Shown: positions 4,433-5,129 of the stretch, piece by piece
Layout of the letters: every line of letters begins with the position of its first letter
How positions within the stretch are numbered: the stretch's first letter is position 1
Source: Candidatus Terrybacteria bacterium RIFCSPLOWO2_01_FULL_58_14
GTDB taxonomy: Bacteria; Patescibacteriota; Minisyncoccia; Terrybacterales; 2-01-FULL-58-14
Direction: 5' to 3'
Assembly (NCBI GenBank): GCA_001824745.1
Contig: MHSZ01000006.1
Coordinates: forward strand, 1 to 5,129
Length of the DNA: 5,129 nucleotides
The notes under the pieces: generated by a model
The model's database searches: none
What the model was told of the DNA's origin: nothing
What the model saw: the letters and a program-made list of their open reading frames with translations, nothing else
Translations under genes and position numbers: made by a program

Positions 4433-5129
4433 ATGTTTCGTCTTCTGGGCGATCCCAATCAACGGGAGCTCAAGCGGCTCGAGCCGCTTGTTTCGCGCAT
4501 AGGGGCGCACGAGGAGAAACTCGTACCGCTCGCCAACGAGGCGCTGCGGGGAAAGACCGTCGAGTTTCGCAAGCGCCTCTCGGAGGGTGAGGCGCTCGAC
4601 GATCTCCTGCCCGAAGCGTTTGCGTGTGTGCGCGAGGCGGCCAAACGCATGCTCGGCCAGCGGCACTTCGACGCGCAGCTTTTGGGCGGTATCGCATTGC
4701 ATTTGGGGAAGATCGCCGAAATGCGCACCGGCGAGGGGAAGACGCTCGCGGCAACTGCCCCGGTATACCTCAACGCCCTGGGGGGCAAGGGCGCGCACGT
4801 GATCACCGTGAACGATTATCTCGCGAAACGCGATGCCGTATGGATGGGCCAGATTTATGCAGCACTCGGCATGACGGTGAGCTGCGTCACACAGGAAGGT
4901 TCTTATCGTTACCGGCAACCGATCGCCGATAACCAACAACAGGATACGGATCAGGAACGAGATACGCAGGGGGCCTTTCGTGTCGTAGAGGACTTCCTGG
5001 AGCCGGTGACGAAACGCGAGGCCTATGCATGTGATATTACCTACGGCACGAATAACGAGTTTGGGTTCGACTATCTTCGGGACAATATGGCGTTGGCGTC
5101 CGAACAGGTCGCGCAACGGGGGTACTTCT
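4433..5129 (+). CDS. secA: Preprotein translocase ATPase SecA, N-terminal part (3' end outside window)
   Basis: SecA is the cytoplasmic motor that drives unfolded preproteins through SecYEG using ATP. The first 232 codons are present and run off the window. FRKRLSEGEALDDLLPEAFACVREAAKR and GQRHFDAQLLGG are hallmark SecA blocks. MRTGEGKT (97-104) is Walker A, followed by VNDYLAKRDAVWM (126-138) and DITYGTNNEFGFDYLRDNM (201-219). Between them, residues about 151-193 carry a polar, Gln/Asp-rich stretch about 33 residues longer than in E. coli SecA, ending FRVVEDFLEPVTKREAY; I recall similar insertions in Parcubacteria. ATG 4433 is preferred. An in-frame CTG at 4424 would add LDA and align slightly better with some SecA starts; TGA at 4394 closes the frame. 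GGAG at 4416-4419 is 13 bases from the ATG, too far for a normal ribosome binding site. Codons 13-20 contain a perfect palindrome. Confidence 0.96.
   Translation, partial: MFRLLGDPNQRELKRLEPLVSRIGAHEEKLVPLANEALRGKTVEFRKRLSEGEALDDLLPEAFACVREAAKRMLGQRHFDAQLLGGIALHLGKIAEMRTGEGKTLAATAPVYLNALGGKGAHVITVNDYLAKRDAVWMGQIYAALGMTVSCVTQEGSYRYRQPIADNQQQDTDQERDTQGAFRVVEDFLEPVTKREAYACDITYGTNNEFGFDYLRDNMALASEQVAQRGYF
4471..4490. repeat. Perfect 20-bp palindrome inside early secA
   Basis: CAAGCGGCTCGAGCCGCTTG equals its own reverse complement over all 20 bases. In RNA it would form an 8-bp GC-rich stem with a UCGA tetraloop, starting 38 bases after the secA start codon, and it is followed by TTT. It encodes part of LKRLEPLV, a commonly conserved SecA segment, so codon choice may have created it by chance. 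Confidence 0.7.

Noticed and set aside
4100..5116. 338-codon ORF on the minus strand
   Set aside because: It lies antisense to agmatinase and secA, whose protein motifs are unmistakable, and its translation shows no family features.
1..5129. tRNA, rRNA, CRISPR array, transposase or phage genes
   Set aside because: No cloverleaf, rRNA signature, regular spaced repeats or mobile-element proteins were seen on either strand.

Overview
The window reads as a GC-rich (over half G+C by eye) bacterial chromosome segment with every supportable gene on the + strand. The standard genetic code fits: TGA ends two genes exactly where their families should end. Three features suggest a Candidate Phyla Radiation (Patescibacteria/Parcubacteria-like) bacterium: a SecA with about 33 extra residues between Walker A and the DITYGTNNE motif, a 36-residue histone H1-like mini-protein, and a short ribosome hibernation factor near secA. 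That placement is an inference from remembered family features, not a search result.

Layout. Positions 1-705 hold the C-terminal part of murB (peptidoglycan precursor synthesis), cut by the window edge. Positions 706-1305 are about 600 bases with one tiny gene (980-1090, Lys/Arg/Ala-rich) amid unusually dense signals. Before the gene lie a perfect DnaA-box match, a 10-bp palindrome, a good sigma70-like promoter and a leader rich in hairpins, including two mutually exclusive stems resembling an attenuator. After it lie a run of terminator-like hairpins and an 11-bp perfect inverted repeat. Positions 1306-1701 encode a short HPF/RaiA ribosome hibernation factor.

Positions 1750-4349 form a tight three-gene polyamine cassette: pyruvoyl-dependent arginine decarboxylase, a bacterial deoxyhypusine-synthase-like enzyme (probable homospermidine synthase) and agmatinase. 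Together they can plausibly turn arginine into agmatine, putrescine and then homospermidine or a related polyamine. The first two genes are 9 bases apart and the last two overlap by 4 bases. After an 83-base gap with two small hairpins, secA begins at 4433 and runs off the window; its first codons contain a perfect 20-bp palindrome.

The most notable points are the complete arginine-to-polyamine route in a putative reduced-genome bacterium, its position between hpf and secA (adjacent in Bacillus), the altered active-site residues of the DHS-like protein, the structured leader before the H1-like mini-gene and the palindrome in early secA. Almost no start codon has a convincing Shine-Dalgarno sequence.
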